A stretch of DNA of 64,000 nucleotides from Allomuricauda sp. TMED12 (GCA_002167435.2 NHBR02000070.1:1-64000); one strand, 5' to 3'. Shown: positions 18,918 to 28,369, counted from the first letter of the stretch. Numbers and translations: made by a program. The notes: generated by a model not told the origin, from the letters alone.

Positions 18918-18984
18918 ATAACATACAACACAATTTAGAGCGATTCTAAATTAACTGAAAAGTAAAATTAGATTGAAAAATAAC

Positions 18985-19863
18985 ATGAAAAACATCGCTA
19001 GCGGTTCCTATGATGAAATTTTGGTCGAAGACGGGATTTATATCCTAAAAATTCAAAATGATACCCAAGAACCAAAACTTATTGAACGTGATATCGACAG
19101 TTCCTATATTCAATTCCACTTTTGTTTAAAGGGAAAATCTAAGTTTAATTTTAATGAGGGGAACTATTATTTGGAGGTTAATGAGGAAAACTCCTTACTC
19201 TTATACAATACCCAAAAGGATTTGCCATTAGACCTTGTTGTTTCACCAGGTTCTTGGTTAGTATCTGTAGTGATGACTATCAGGAAGTTTCATTCCCTGT
19301 TTTCGGATGAAGCTGATTATATACCTTTTTTAAGTGATGAGAACAAGGAAAAGAAATATTACTCCCAGGAAATGGTATCACCGGCAACTGCCGTTGTGTT
19401 GAGTCAGTTGATGAATTTCAACCTTCATCCATCCATTAAAAAATTGTATCTGAAAGGAAAGGTCTACGAACTTATTTCTCTTTACTTTAACAAAACAGAA
19501 GATGCTGATTTGGAGCAATGCCCCTATTTGGCGGATGAAGATAATGTACGACGAATTCGTATGGCCAAGGAAATCATGATTTCACGTATGGCCGAGCCGC
19601 CCACTTTGGCCGAACTTTCCAAAGAAGTTGGATTAAGTCTTAAAAAGTTGAAAGAAGGGTTTAAACAGATTTATGGTGACTCTGTGTTCGGGTTTTTATT
19701 TGATTATAAAATGGAATATGCCCGGAAAATGCTAGAAACAGGCAAGCACAATGTGAACGAAGTAGGGTTAAAAGTAGGCTATAGTGCAGCGAGCCATTTT
19801 ATAGCTTCCTTTAAAAAGAAGTTCGGTACCACTCCCAAAAAATACTTAACTTCAAATGCATAA
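18985..19863 (+). CDS. AraC-family transcriptional regulator
   Basis: 292-residue DNA-binding regulator. The C-terminal AraC double helix-turn-helix spans about 190-290: PTLAELSKEVGLSLKKLKEG then VNEVGLKVGYSAASHFIASF and the closing FKKKFGTTPKKYL. The N-terminal half is a ligand-sensing type domain without a clear match. ATG at 18985 is chosen over a TTG 12 bp upstream. It is transcribed divergently from hemA, sharing a 210-bp gap, so control of the heme block is a reasonable inference; in Flavobacteriia an AraC gene next to hemA is common. ThuA follows 9 bp downstream. Confidence 0.9.
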   Translation: MKNIASGSYDEILVEDGIYILKIQNDTQEPKLIERDIDSSYIQFHFCLKGKSKFNFNEGNYYLEVNEENSLLLYNTQKDLPLDLVVSPGSWLVSVVMTIRKFHSLFSDEADYIPFLSDENKEKKYYSQEMVSPATAVVLSQLMNFNLHPSIKKLYLKGKVYELISLYFNKTEDADLEQCPYLADEDNVRRIRMAKEIMISRMAEPPTLAELSKEVGLSLKKLKEGFKQIYGDSVFGFLFDYKMEYARKMLETGKHNVNEVGLKVGYSAASHFIASFKKKFGTTPKKYLTSNA

Positions 19864-19872
19864 AATTTCAAC

Positions 19873-20631
19873 ATGAAACAAATCGTATTAACCTTAATTG
19901 CATGCTGTGCGGTACTACAGCTTTTTGCACAGGACAAGCCTGTTTCCAATGAAGAAACCCCAAAAATGCCCGAACTGGTATTGGTCTATACCAAAACAAA
20001 AGGCTGGCGACATAAATCTATTGAAAAAGGGGTGCGGACCCTGAGGGAGCTCGGAAGACAAAATGGGTTTATAGTAATTCAGTCTGAGTCGGGCGAAGAT
20101 TTTACCCCTCAAAATTTAAATAATTACAAACTGGTTGTTTTTTTGAATACTACCTTGGACGTTTTGAACAATTCACAGCAAACGGCGTTTGAAGGGTATA
20201 TAAAAGGAGGTGGAAGTTTCTTGGGAATTCATTCCGCATGCGATACAGAATATGATTGGCCCTGGTATGGTAAATTGGCAGGCGGATATTTTAACGGGCA
20301 TCCCAATGACCCGAATGTTCGAAAGGCTAAAATAGATGTGGTAAGCAAAGCACATCCATCAACAGCGCATTTACCAGATTCTTGGACACGGACAGATGAG
20401 TGGTACAATTATAAAAATCTAAATCCTGATGTAACCGTTTTGCTCAATTTGGATGAGAGTAGTTACGAAGGTGGAACCAATGGGTCTAACCATCCTATTG
20501 CATGGTATCATGAGTTTGATGGCGGAAGATCTTTTTACACAGGTGGTGGCCATACGGAAGACACTTATGACGAGCCCATGTTCCGAAAGCACCTTTTAGG
20601 CGCTATGGAATGGTGTTTAAAACGAAAGTAA
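19873..20631 (+). CDS. Secreted ThuA-domain protein
   Basis: 252 residues: signal peptide about 1-20 (LFAQ cut), then a ThuA (glutamine amidotransferase-like) domain: VLVYTKTKGWRHKSIEKGV, FLNTTLDVLNNSQQ, FEGYIKGGGSFLGIHSACDTEYDWPWYGKLAGGYF trimmed here to its core GGGSFLGIHSACD near 118, and YHEFDGGRSFYTGGGHTEDTY near 220. ThuA proteins belong to trehalose or disaccharide use through 3-keto sugars; the exact reaction here is unknown. Its end overlaps the convergent DUF1460 gene by 15 bp. Confidence 0.9.
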   Translation: MKQIVLTLIACCAVLQLFAQDKPVSNEETPKMPELVLVYTKTKGWRHKSIEKGVRTLRELGRQNGFIVIQSESGEDFTPQNLNNYKLVVFLNTTLDVLNNSQQTAFEGYIKGGGSFLGIHSACDTEYDWPWYGKLAGGYFNGHPNDPNVRKAKIDVVSKAHPSTAHLPDSWTRTDEWYNYKNLNPDVTVLLNLDESSYEGGTNGSNHPIAWYHEFDGGRSFYTGGGHTEDTYDEPMFRKHLLGAMEWCLKRK

Positions 20632-21468
20632 AGTGGGTCTTGCCACAATTATTCCGATATTACTTTTGATGTTTTTGAGATAATCTGCCAAAGGCAATTC
20701 GGAAATTTCCACTTCGCCATTTTTGCTGGATGCATGAAGCAAATGTAATCTACCATCCGGTTGATGAATCGCAATGCCTGTATGGGTAACGTCCAATCCT
20801 TTTATGGAAGTGGCCAAGGCAAGAATGTCTCCCGATTTGATAAGATGTTCCTTGCTTTCAATTTGGTCCTGTGGCAAATAACACAGTTTTTCTTTGGCAA
20901 TTTCTTTTTCGACCTTCAACATAGCTTCAAAATTCTCGTCGCTGGCCAAAAATGGATAAAGATTGCGGTGCGTACCCATAAAATTGATGGGTTTTTCTAG
21001 CTCAACTCCGCCAAGTACGGCAGTGATGTTTTTTACCAACCCCTTTTTCTCGTTGTTGCGTATCCACTCTGTAAAGTAATGTAAGCGCGAGGGATATCCA
21101 TTTAAATCGCCATTTCTATACCGAACGGTTTCTAGATTTTCAGTGAAATTTTCAAAATCTTTCTGCTGGTTTTGTAGCATCATGCTAAACGCCATCACGT
21201 TTTCCACAAAGGTGGTACAGTCCAGTCCGCCAAAATTCACGACCAAGGTTTCTGTATCGCCAACTTCCAGGGTTTTTTCCACATAGGGTGTTCCCAGAAA
21301 GGATTGCCCTACTAGAGCTATGGTATCACCTAAATTCGATGCCTTTGCGTGCTCTAAATCAGAGATTTTGGTCTCAAAAAGCGACTTGTCCTCAGGAGAA
21401 CAGGTAATTTTTTGGGCGTTTGCAACAACTCCCAAAATCAACAAAACTGCAACTATCTTAATTTTCAT
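20617..21468 (-). CDS. DUF1460 (NlpC/P60-like) secreted cysteine amidase
   Basis: 283 residues with signal peptide about 1-19 (VVANAQ). DUF1460 proteins have a papain-like fold related to N-acetylmuramoyl-L-alanine amidases. The catalytic cysteine is C84 in GGLDCTTFVEN, and the histidine is expected in VTHTGIAIHQPDG near 243, followed by LHLLHASS. A role in trimming or scavenging peptidoglycan peptides in the periplasm is inferred. Three Met codons are available at the start; MKIK at 21468 is taken as most natural (21477 is possible). Overlaps the MscS stop by about 11 bp. Confidence 0.88.
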   Translation of the reverse strand: MKIKIVAVLLILGVVANAQKITCSPEDKSLFETKISDLEHAKASNLGDTIALVGQSFLGTPYVEKTLEVGDTETLVVNFGGLDCTTFVENVMAFSMMLQNQQKDFENFTENLETVRYRNGDLNGYPSRLHYFTEWIRNNEKKGLVKNITAVLGGVELEKPINFMGTHRNLYPFLASDENFEAMLKVEKEIAKEKLCYLPQDQIESKEHLIKSGDILALATSIKGLDVTHTGIAIHQPDGRLHLLHASSKNGEVEISELPLADYLKNIKSNIGIIVARPTLLSF

Positions 21469-22534
21469 CATTATCATCTTTACGTTCGACCGTCAATCGC
21501 GTGGTTCTAGCAATGCTCTCTGGGTAATTTTCTTGTAAAAACACAATAAGTTTTTCTCGGACGTGTACCCTTAAATCCCAAGCGGTCGGTGAATCTTTGG
21601 CGCTCATCAGGCACCTAATCTCAACATAGTTGGGTTTGGTGTCAGTAACCTGCAAAACATCTACTTTACCATCCCAAAGGTCGGTATTTTGTAATATACG
21701 TGTTTGTTCTTCCCGAATTTTATCAAAAGGTACATTGTAATCCACATACAAAAACACGGTTCCCATCAAATCCGAAGAGGTTTTGGTCCAATTCTGGAAA
21801 GGTTGATTTATAAAATAGGGGGTAGGAACGATCAAACGTCTTTTGTCCCAAATGCTCACCACTACGTAGGTCAGTGTAATCTCCTCGATGCGGCCCCATT
21901 CACCTTCAACAATCACAACATCATCCAGTTTTATGGGCTGGGCAATGGCAATTTGGATACCCGCCAAAATAGTACCAATAAATTGTTGGGCCGAAAACCC
22001 GATAATGATACCCGCCACACCTGCAGAGGCAAAAATACTGATACCCACTTCGCGTATTTCTTCAAAACTCATCAATATAAACCCTACACCAAGTAGAACT
22101 ATTATGAAAATAAAAATACGCTCGAGAATGGTGAACTGCGTGTAGACCTTTCTTGCCTTTAGGTTATCGACTTCTCCAATGTCGTAATTGCTGATCACAA
22201 TATTTTTAATGATCTTCAGTAAGGCGATCATTACCCAGGCCATGGAAAAAATAAAAAGGATGGTGCTCGCTTTTCTGAACCAAAAACCCGCATCTTCAAG
22301 GTTTAAAATGTCACGCAGGGCCTTTAATCTTAGCAGTACGGAGATAAAGATTAAAATCAAAGGAAACGCCAACCGTTTAAAAGCACTTTTGGGCAAGAGA
22401 TATTTTGGATTTTTCCCCAAACGCTTTAAGATCACCGAGGTGCTCCAATAGAGTATAATGAGCACAACGAGGGCTACGCCCAAATAGATAAGAGATTCTT
22501 TGGAAACATTGTCGTAAAAGGACTCCATATTCAC
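21458..22534 (-). CDS. MscS-family mechanosensitive channel
   Basis: 358-residue inner-membrane protein. Hydrophobic helices lie at about 15-32, 50-65, 88-112 and 130-150, followed by the pore helix and beta domain GVAGIIIGFSAQQFIGTILAG near 188 with the Gly/Ala pattern of MscS TM3, and IKLDDVVIVEGEWGRIEEIT. It should open under membrane tension to release solutes in hypo-osmotic shock. A second ATG at 22528 is also possible. Shares a transcript with DUF1460; divergent from hemH. Confidence 0.92.
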   Translation of the reverse strand: MNMESFYDNVSKESLIYLGVALVVLIILYWSTSVILKRLGKNPKYLLPKSAFKRLAFPLILIFISVLLRLKALRDILNLEDAGFWFRKASTILFIFSMAWVMIALLKIIKNIVISNYDIGEVDNLKARKVYTQFTILERIFIFIIVLLGVGFILMSFEEIREVGISIFASAGVAGIIIGFSAQQFIGTILAGIQIAIAQPIKLDDVVIVEGEWGRIEEITLTYVVVSIWDKRRLIVPTPYFINQPFQNWTKTSSDLMGTVFLYVDYNVPFDKIREEQTRILQNTDLWDGKVDVLQVTDTKPNYVEIRCLMSAKDSPTAWDLRVHVREKLIVFLQENYPESIARTTRLTVERKDDNDEN

Positions 22535-22674
22535 AAAAATAGGTAGAAAAGGTCAAGGTGTACAGAAAGCTTAAACAAAATCGAAAATCATTATTTCATC
22601 ATAAGAAAGTATTTTGATGTGAAAAAGGTCAAGTCGGTCCCGTGTTGTATTTTAGCGGCCTAAACTAAAATGCC

Positions 22675-23721
22675 GTGAAAAAAGGAGTTTTATTGGTCAA
22701 TTTGGGGTCGCCAGATAGCCCTACTGCTAAAGACGTTAGGCCGTATTTGGATGAATTTTTGATGGACGAACGTGTTATCGATGTAAATCCCATCCTTAGA
22801 AACATAATAGTTCGAGGGATTATTTTGAACACCCGCCCCAAAAAATCAGCCGAAGCCTATTCCAAAATTTGGTGGGATGAAGGTTCTCCTTTGATTGTTA
22901 TTTCTGAAAAATTCGCGAAAAAAGTTCAAAAACATACCGAATTGCCCGTGGCTTTGGGGATGCGATATGGCTCCATGTCCATAAAAGAGGGATTACAGGA
23001 ATTGAAAGATAAAGGAGTTGATGAGGTGTTTTTGGTGCCGTTGTATCCACATTACGCTATGTCTTCTTACGAAACAGTGGTGGTAAAAGCACTTGAGGTA
23101 CAACAAGAGGATTTTCCCGAAATGCACTTGACGACTTTGCCCGCTTTTTATAGTAATCCGGATTACATCAAAATATTATCAAAAAGTATTGCCGAAGGCT
23201 TAAAGGGTTTTGACTACGATCATATCCTTTTTTCCTATCACGGAATACCAGAGCGTCATATCAGAAAATCGGACCCTACCAAATTCCATTGCCAATTGAA
23301 TGGGAAATGTTGCAAAACAAATTCCGTGGCTCACCATACCTGTTATAGACACCAATGTTTCGATACAACCGAATTGGTTAAAAAGGAACTAGGCTTGCCT
23401 GAGGATAAGGTGAGCACTTCTTTCCAATCACGATTGGGCAGCGATCCGTGGCTGCAACCTTTTACCGACAAGGAGTTTGAACGTTTTGGGGAAGAAGGAG
23501 TTAAGAAACTGGCTGTTATCACTCCAGCATTTGTGAGTGATTGTTTGGAGACCTTGGAAGAGATTGCCATGGAAGGTAAAGAGCAATTCCAAGAAGCAGG
23601 CGGTGGCGATTATATTCATATTCCATGCTTGAACGATCGTGATGATTGGGCCGAACTTATGGCTAAATGGATAAAGGAATGGGAAGAAAAAGACGCTCTG
23701 CCCGAAACCAACATCCGATAA
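22675..23721 (+). CDS. hemH: Ferrochelatase
   Basis: Inserts Fe2+ into protoporphyrin IX, the last step of protoheme synthesis; membrane-associated. 348 residues. Signatures: NLGSPDSPTAKDVRPYLDEF, SYHGIPERHIRKSDPT near 185 (metal-binding His), SFQSRLGSDPWLQPFTD near 245 and PAFVSDCLETLEEI near 283. The start is GTG at 22675; the ATG 5 bp upstream is out of frame and stops after two codons. First gene of a plus-strand run with DUF3050, MATE and lactonase. Confidence 0.96.
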   Translation: MKKGVLLVNLGSPDSPTAKDVRPYLDEFLMDERVIDVNPILRNIIVRGIILNTRPKKSAEAYSKIWWDEGSPLIVISEKFAKKVQKHTELPVALGMRYGSMSIKEGLQELKDKGVDEVFLVPLYPHYAMSSYETVVVKALEVQQEDFPEMHLTTLPAFYSNPDYIKILSKSIAEGLKGFDYDHILFSYHGIPERHIRKSDPTKFHCQLNGKCCKTNSVAHHTCYRHQCFDTTELVKKELGLPEDKVSTSFQSRLGSDPWLQPFTDKEFERFGEEGVKKLAVITPAFVSDCLETLEEIAMEGKEQFQEAGGGDYIHIPCLNDRDDWAELMAKWIKEWEEKDALPETNIR

Positions 23722-23754
23722 ATTCCGTAAAAAGAAGAGAACAAAAAAACTGCA

Positions 23755-24546
23755 ATGAAAATTGAAAATTTGGAGCATGAGCTCCAATCCCTACGTGAAC
23801 AACTCAAGAACCATCCACTTTATGCTCAATTGGAGTCGGTGGAAGATATAAAAATCTTCATGGAGAGCCATGTCTATGCCGTTTGGGATTTTATGTCACT
23901 TTTAAAAGCTTTACAGCAACATTTAACCTGCGTTGGGCTGCCTTGGCATCCAACTATAGATACATCGGTAGCGCGTTTCATCAATGAGATCGTGTTGGAA
24001 GAAGAGAGTGATTTCAATGAAGAAGGAGAGGCCAAAAGTCATTTTGAGATGTACTTGGATGCGATGCAAGAAGTACATGCGGATACGCAAAAAGTTCAAG
24101 CCATCATTTCATCTTTTACTGATCTAAAGACCATTTCAACCCAAATTGAAAAGGCCCAACTCAATCAGGCAGAAAGGAATTTTCTTCGGTTTACTTTTGA
24201 GGTCATCAACAGTCAACAACCACACATCATTGCTGCAGTATTTACCTTTGGCCGGGAAGATTTGATTCCAGATATGTTTTTGGGAATCATCGAAAATAGC
24301 GGAGAAGATGGTCCACGTAAATACAAAAAACTCGAATACTATCTCAAAAGGCATATTGAGTTGGATGGAGACGAACATGGTCCTTTGGCATTGCGTATGA
24401 TCAAGGCCCTATGTGGTTCCGATATGAAAAAATGGGATGACGTAGTCGAATTTAGCAAAAAAGCCCTTCAGTTCAGAATAGAACTTTGGGACAGTATTGC
24501 CAAAAAACTAACTGAGAACAAAGGTAGTTTGGTGGATGCGTCGTAG
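23755..24546 (+). CDS. DUF3050 family protein
   Basis: 263-residue cytoplasmic protein of the heme-oxygenase-like DUF3050 family. Recognisable core: FMESHVYAVWDFMSLLKALQ near 40 with the conserved His of that fold, GLPWHPT near 62 and NEIVLEEESD near 78; a second His/Glu cluster is RHIELDGDEHGPLAL near 205. These residues suggest a diiron or cofactor-binding helical oxygenase. The activity is unknown. It starts 33 bp after hemH, so a heme- or iron-linked role is conceivable but unproven. Confidence 0.82.
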   Translation: MKIENLEHELQSLREQLKNHPLYAQLESVEDIKIFMESHVYAVWDFMSLLKALQQHLTCVGLPWHPTIDTSVARFINEIVLEEESDFNEEGEAKSHFEMYLDAMQEVHADTQKVQAIISSFTDLKTISTQIEKAQLNQAERNFLRFTFEVINSQQPHIIAAVFTFGREDLIPDMFLGIIENSGEDGPRKYKKLEYYLKRHIELDGDEHGPLALRMIKALCGSDMKKWDDVVEFSKKALQFRIELWDSIAKKLTENKGSLVDAS

Positions 24547-24600
24547 ATTTGAAGTGATAGACCATTCACTTTATTTTTTACCCAAAGAATCATCTCTGGC

Positions 24601-25977
24601 ATGGCCAAAATAACCTCTAACGATCTCGGGGAAGAACCCATAGGAAAATTACTGATCAAACAGGCCGCACCAGCCTCTATCGGTATTTTGGTAATGTCCT
24701 TGAACGTTTTGGTAGATTCCATTTTTGTGGGTAACTGGATCGGTTCCATTGCCATTGCGGCCATTAATGTAGTGCTACCCGTTTCTTTTTTTATTGCTGC
24801 CTTGGGAATGGCAATTGGGATAGGGGGTTCCAGTATTATTTCCCGAGCACTGGGTGCCAACAATAAGGAAAAGGCTCTTAAAACCTTCGGTAATCAGATT
24901 ACGCTGACCTTAGTGGTCACCATAACCATGGTGGCACTGGGTCTTTATTATGTGGACACTTTGATTCCAGCTTTTGGGGGAAAAGGAACCATTTTTGATC
25001 CAGCAAAAATATACTACACCATTATTTTGTACGGGGTTCCCTTTTTGGCCCTTTGCATGATGGGAAACACCGTGATAAGGGCCGAAGGAAAACCAAGGTT
25101 TGCAATGATAGCTATGATCATACCTTCCATCGGCAACCTGCTCATGGACTACATTTTTATTTATGTTTTTGATTGGGGCATGCACGGAGCTGCATGGGCA
25201 ACAACAGTGGGCTATCTGCTTTGTTTCCTCTATGTGTTATATTTCTTTCTATCTGATAATTCAGAATTAAAAATTGATATCTCCCATTTCGGTTTAGATC
25301 GTCCCATTTTAAAAGAGATCGGTTCATTGGGCTTTGTTACTTTGGCCAGACAGGCAGTAACCAGTATCACCTATTTATTGATGAACAATATATTGTTCAA
25401 CTTGGGCGGTGAGGCCATGGTGGCGGTTTATGCCATTATCGGTAGAATGTTGATGTTTGCTCTCTTCCCCGTTTTTGGGGTTACTCAGGGCTTTTTGCCA
25501 ATCGCAGGTTACAATTATGGAGCTGTAAAGTATGATCGGGTAAAAGAATCCATTTACACGGCCATTAAATATGCCGCATTGATCGCAACGCTCGTTTTTA
25601 TAATACTCATGATTTTCCCTTCAGAAATCGCCTCATTGTTTTTGAGTAATCGCCCCGAATTATCCGCGGAAGAAATGGAAGCCAACAATTTTGTGCTACA
25701 GCACACGCCCTTGGCCATGCGTTTGGTGTTTGCCGCAACACCCATTATTGCCATACAGTTGATAGGGGCCGCTTATTTTCAAGCCATTGGAAAAGCCATT
25801 CCAGCCTTGTTGCTGACCTTAACGCGACAAGGATTCTTTTTTATTCCTTTGATTTTAATACTTCCCCATTATATGGGAGAAATAGGGGTGTGGTTATCTT
25901 TCTGTATAGCGGATGTGCTTTCTACCATTGTCACGGGTTTCTTTCTTCAAAAGGAAATCAAATCAGAGCTTTCCTAA
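24601..25977 (+). CDS. MATE-family efflux transporter
   Basis: 458-residue inner-membrane protein with about 12 hydrophobic helices and two similar halves. MATE-type segments include PASIGILVMSLNVLVDSIFVG near 22, GIGGSSIISRALGANNKEKA near 72, and QGFLPIAGYNYGAVKYDRVKE near 297. Members export drugs or metabolites by Na+ or H+ antiport; the substrate is not predictable. Follows DUF3050 by 54 bp on the same strand. Confidence 0.93.
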   Translation: MAKITSNDLGEEPIGKLLIKQAAPASIGILVMSLNVLVDSIFVGNWIGSIAIAAINVVLPVSFFIAALGMAIGIGGSSIISRALGANNKEKALKTFGNQITLTLVVTITMVALGLYYVDTLIPAFGGKGTIFDPAKIYYTIILYGVPFLALCMMGNTVIRAEGKPRFAMIAMIIPSIGNLLMDYIFIYVFDWGMHGAAWATTVGYLLCFLYVLYFFLSDNSELKIDISHFGLDRPILKEIGSLGFVTLARQAVTSITYLLMNNILFNLGGEAMVAVYAIIGRMLMFALFPVFGVTQGFLPIAGYNYGAVKYDRVKESIYTAIKYAALIATLVFIILMIFPSEIASLFLSNRPELSAEEMEANNFVLQHTPLAMRLVFAATPIIAIQLIGAAYFQAIGKAIPALLLTLTRQGFFFIPLILILPHYMGEIGVWLSFCIADVLSTIVTGFFLQKEIKSELS

Positions 25978-26030
25978 ATGTCGCTTCTTTGATCTAGAAT
26001 GTTTAATTTGGGTGGTCTAACTGAACAACC

Positions 26031-27131
26031 ATGAAAAAAATTATTCTAGCAGGCTTAGCTGCTGTTTTGGCAATCGCTTGCGCTGAAAAACCTGAAGAAA
26101 AACCCATGTACACCTTATTTGTTGGAACCTACACCGATGGCGATAGCGAAGGAATCTATACCTACACTTTTGATGCAAACACAGGTGAGCTTTCCAACCA
26201 AAAACTGGCAGCAAAGCTTGCAAACCCATCTTATTTGGCAATATCAAAGGACAAGAAAAACCTTTATGCTGTTCAGGAAACGGCCGATTTTGATAGTTTG
26301 GGCGGAGGAGTTACCGCTTTTAAGTTGAAGGAAGGTGTTTTGGAACTTCAAAACAGCATGGGAACGCAAGGAGCGCACCCTTGCCATGTATCGCTTTCGG
26401 GAGATGGTCATTTGGCCGTTGCCAATTATACTGGAGGCAATGTGGCTCTATTTTCATTGAATGATGATGGCTCGTTAGCAGATGACCCTCAGATTATTGA
26501 TCATAAACCCTTGGATTCGGTGAAAACCTCACATGCGCATATGGCCCAGTTCAATGCTGATGGCATTATGGTGACCGATTTGGGATTGGATGCGGTGAAG
26601 CGATACAATAAAAAAAATGGAGAGTTTGTCCCGGCCGAACAGTATTCCTTGCCATTCGAAGATGGAGCTGGCCCACGCCACTTTTCTTTCGGCAACAATG
26701 GAAAAATGCTATACGTCATCAATGAGTTGAACAGTACTATATCGGTTTTTGAAAAGGATGTTGATGAAAACTATCAAGAAGTTCAAGTTGTCTCAACTTT
26801 GGATGCTGGTTTTGATGGGGAGAGCTTTTGTGCCGACCTTCACTTGTCAGCGGATGGAAAGTTTTTGTATGGTTCCAATCGTGGGGAAAACACCATTGTA
26901 ATTTTTGCAGTCGACCCTGCTTCCGGTCAATTGGAATTGATAGGAAGGGAATCGGTCCACGGGGATTGGCCGAGAAACTTTTCCATGGACCCAACAGGTG
27001 AATATTTATTGGTGGCCAATAAAAAGACAAGCAATATAGCCGTTTTCAAAAGAGATATGGAAAAAGGGACATTGACCTTTTTGAATGAGACCAAACACCC
27101 GAACCCTGTTTGTTTGGTGTTTTTGGATTAA
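26031..27131 (+). CDS. Lactonase-family beta-propeller lipoprotein (6-phosphogluconolactonase-like)
   Basis: 366 residues forming a predicted seven-bladed propeller of the Pgl/carboxy-cis,cis-muconate cyclase type: LFVGTYTDGDSEGIYTY at the start, HPCHVSLSGDGHLAVANYTGG trimmed to HPCHVSLSGDG near 118, GAGPRHFSFGNNGKMLYVINEL near 215 (core GPRHFSF) and DWPRNFSMDPTGEYLLVANK near 318. Residues 1-17 end in a lipobox (AIAC), so it is probably a surface or periplasmic lipoprotein acting on an extracytoplasmic sugar lactone. That would fit the sugar-oxidation genes elsewhere in the window (inference). Confidence 0.88.
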   Translation: MKKIILAGLAAVLAIACAEKPEEKPMYTLFVGTYTDGDSEGIYTYTFDANTGELSNQKLAAKLANPSYLAISKDKKNLYAVQETADFDSLGGGVTAFKLKEGVLELQNSMGTQGAHPCHVSLSGDGHLAVANYTGGNVALFSLNDDGSLADDPQIIDHKPLDSVKTSHAHMAQFNADGIMVTDLGLDAVKRYNKKNGEFVPAEQYSLPFEDGAGPRHFSFGNNGKMLYVINELNSTISVFEKDVDENYQEVQVVSTLDAGFDGESFCADLHLSADGKFLYGSNRGENTIVIFAVDPASGQLELIGRESVHGDWPRNFSMDPTGEYLLVANKKTSNIAVFKRDMEKGTLTFLNETKHPNPVCLVFLD

Positions 27132-27135
27132 GGTA

Positions 27136-28230
27136 TCATTTATTAGCAAAGAATACAATCACACCAATAACTGCAAGCACAGCTAGCACGGTAAAGAAAA
27201 TCTTCCAAAAACTATACGGGCGACTTCCAGAGATGCGGCCATTGTCCCCGTTGATGAAAAAGTTGTATTCCTTTCCGTTATAACGGTATGCACTCACATA
27301 GACAGGCAATAGGATATGCTTGAAGGTCTCCTCGGTCAATTTCATGTCCATGGAGGTTACGCGCTGAGTATCGCCGCCAATATCACGTCTGCACCAGGAA
27401 TCCGCAATATCCCTTGCTACTTCTTTGGAATGCAAGTGACCATCTTTTAATGGTATGGTATATTTTTCGGTAACAAATCCGGAAAGGAACCCACTATCAA
27501 AGGGTTGGAGTTTAGAAAGGTCCCAAGATGAAATTTTTGAGGGAATACGTCCCGTTTTTTGGTGAGATGCTTTGATCAATGTATCGTCCACAAAGCCTGA
27601 TACCTCTCCAGCCGCGGGATACCATCTGGTTTTCCTAACTCGTTGGGTCACCATTTTGCCATTGGAATTCCTGACCCTTTTGGTTTCGTAATAATACTCA
27701 CCCCGTTGACCAATGTAGGAGGCGTATAGTTGCGCATCAAAAGTCCAGTAGGGTAAATAAAGTCCTTTGGTAAATTGAGGGTCTAAAGCTGCCTTTTTTA
27801 AGTTGTTCGGAGCAAACCACAACCGTTTTACCCAATTTTTAAAAATGAGAAAAGATTTCTTTTGATCAATTTGAAACGGTAAGACCGCTCCCGGCAAAAT
27901 CCAATTTTCTTTATAGGCGTCTTCGATAACCAAAGGTTGACCGCAGTACACACAATGAAGTGATTTATAGTTTTCCTCCACATGTTGGTCCGCGCCACAA
28001 TTTTTACAGTGTAGCATGGAAATCTCCTCACTGTGTTTTTGGGCACCCATTTCTTCAAAGTATGGGTATAGTTCAAGCTCCTGAAATCCATTTTCATCTA
28101 GCGAAATGGCCTCCTCATGGCCACAATATTCGCATGTGATGCTTGTTGTACCGGGTTTGTACTTGAGTTCGGCCCCACAATTGACACAGGCCTTTTTAAG
28201 TTCGGTCTTTTGGATTTTTTGTTCTTCCAT
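27136..28230 (-). CDS. Zinc-ribbon membrane protein, YdjG-like
   Basis: 364 residues. Two four-cysteine ribbons at the N-terminus: CVNCG...CEYCG (about 15-37) and CKNCG...CVYCG (about 75-97). The middle (about 110-330) has no motif I can name but includes the region YLPYWTFDAQLYASYIGQRGEYY-like core PYWTFDA near 160. One transmembrane helix at about 342-361 precedes the end, so the ribbons face the cytoplasm or periplasm from a membrane tail. Such proteins are often mis-annotated as PriA-like helicases; no helicase motif is present. It follows the SPFH gene on the same strand, as in the ydjG/ydjI pair. Confidence 0.8.
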   Translation of the reverse strand: MEEQKIQKTELKKACVNCGAELKYKPGTTSITCEYCGHEEAISLDENGFQELELYPYFEEMGAQKHSEEISMLHCKNCGADQHVEENYKSLHCVYCGQPLVIEDAYKENWILPGAVLPFQIDQKKSFLIFKNWVKRLWFAPNNLKKAALDPQFTKGLYLPYWTFDAQLYASYIGQRGEYYYETKRVRNSNGKMVTQRVRKTRWYPAAGEVSGFVDDTLIKASHQKTGRIPSKISSWDLSKLQPFDSGFLSGFVTEKYTIPLKDGHLHSKEVARDIADSWCRRDIGGDTQRVTSMDMKLTEETFKHILLPVYVSAYRYNGKEYNFFINGDNGRISGSRPYSFWKIFFTVLAVLAVIGVIVFFANK

Positions 28231-28273
28231 AGGTCCATTTTCGCGTATGCGGAAATCTATATCAATTGAGATT

Positions 28274-28369
28274 CAATGTCATTTCGAACGAAAGTGAGAA
28301 ATCTCAAAAGTGTTTTTAGTAATGAGATTTCTCAATCGTTGCTAAGCAACTCATTTCGAAATGACATTG
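28274..28369. repeat. Dispersed palindromic (REP-like) repeat, copy 2, nested arms
   Basis: Outer perfect 15-bp arms CAATGTCATTTCGAA (28274-28288) and TTCGAAATGACATTG (28355-28369); inner perfect 12-bp arms TGAGAAATCTCA (28295-28306) and TGAGATTTCTCA (28323-28334). The whole can fold as one long hairpin. It occupies the gap between the SPFH gene's stop and the zinc-ribbon gene's start, so a transcript through both genes would contain it. Confidence 0.85.

Noticed and set aside
27136..28230. PriA-like helicase label for the zinc-ribbon protein
   Set aside because: No Walker A or helicase motif; only zinc ribbons and a C-terminal membrane helix are present.
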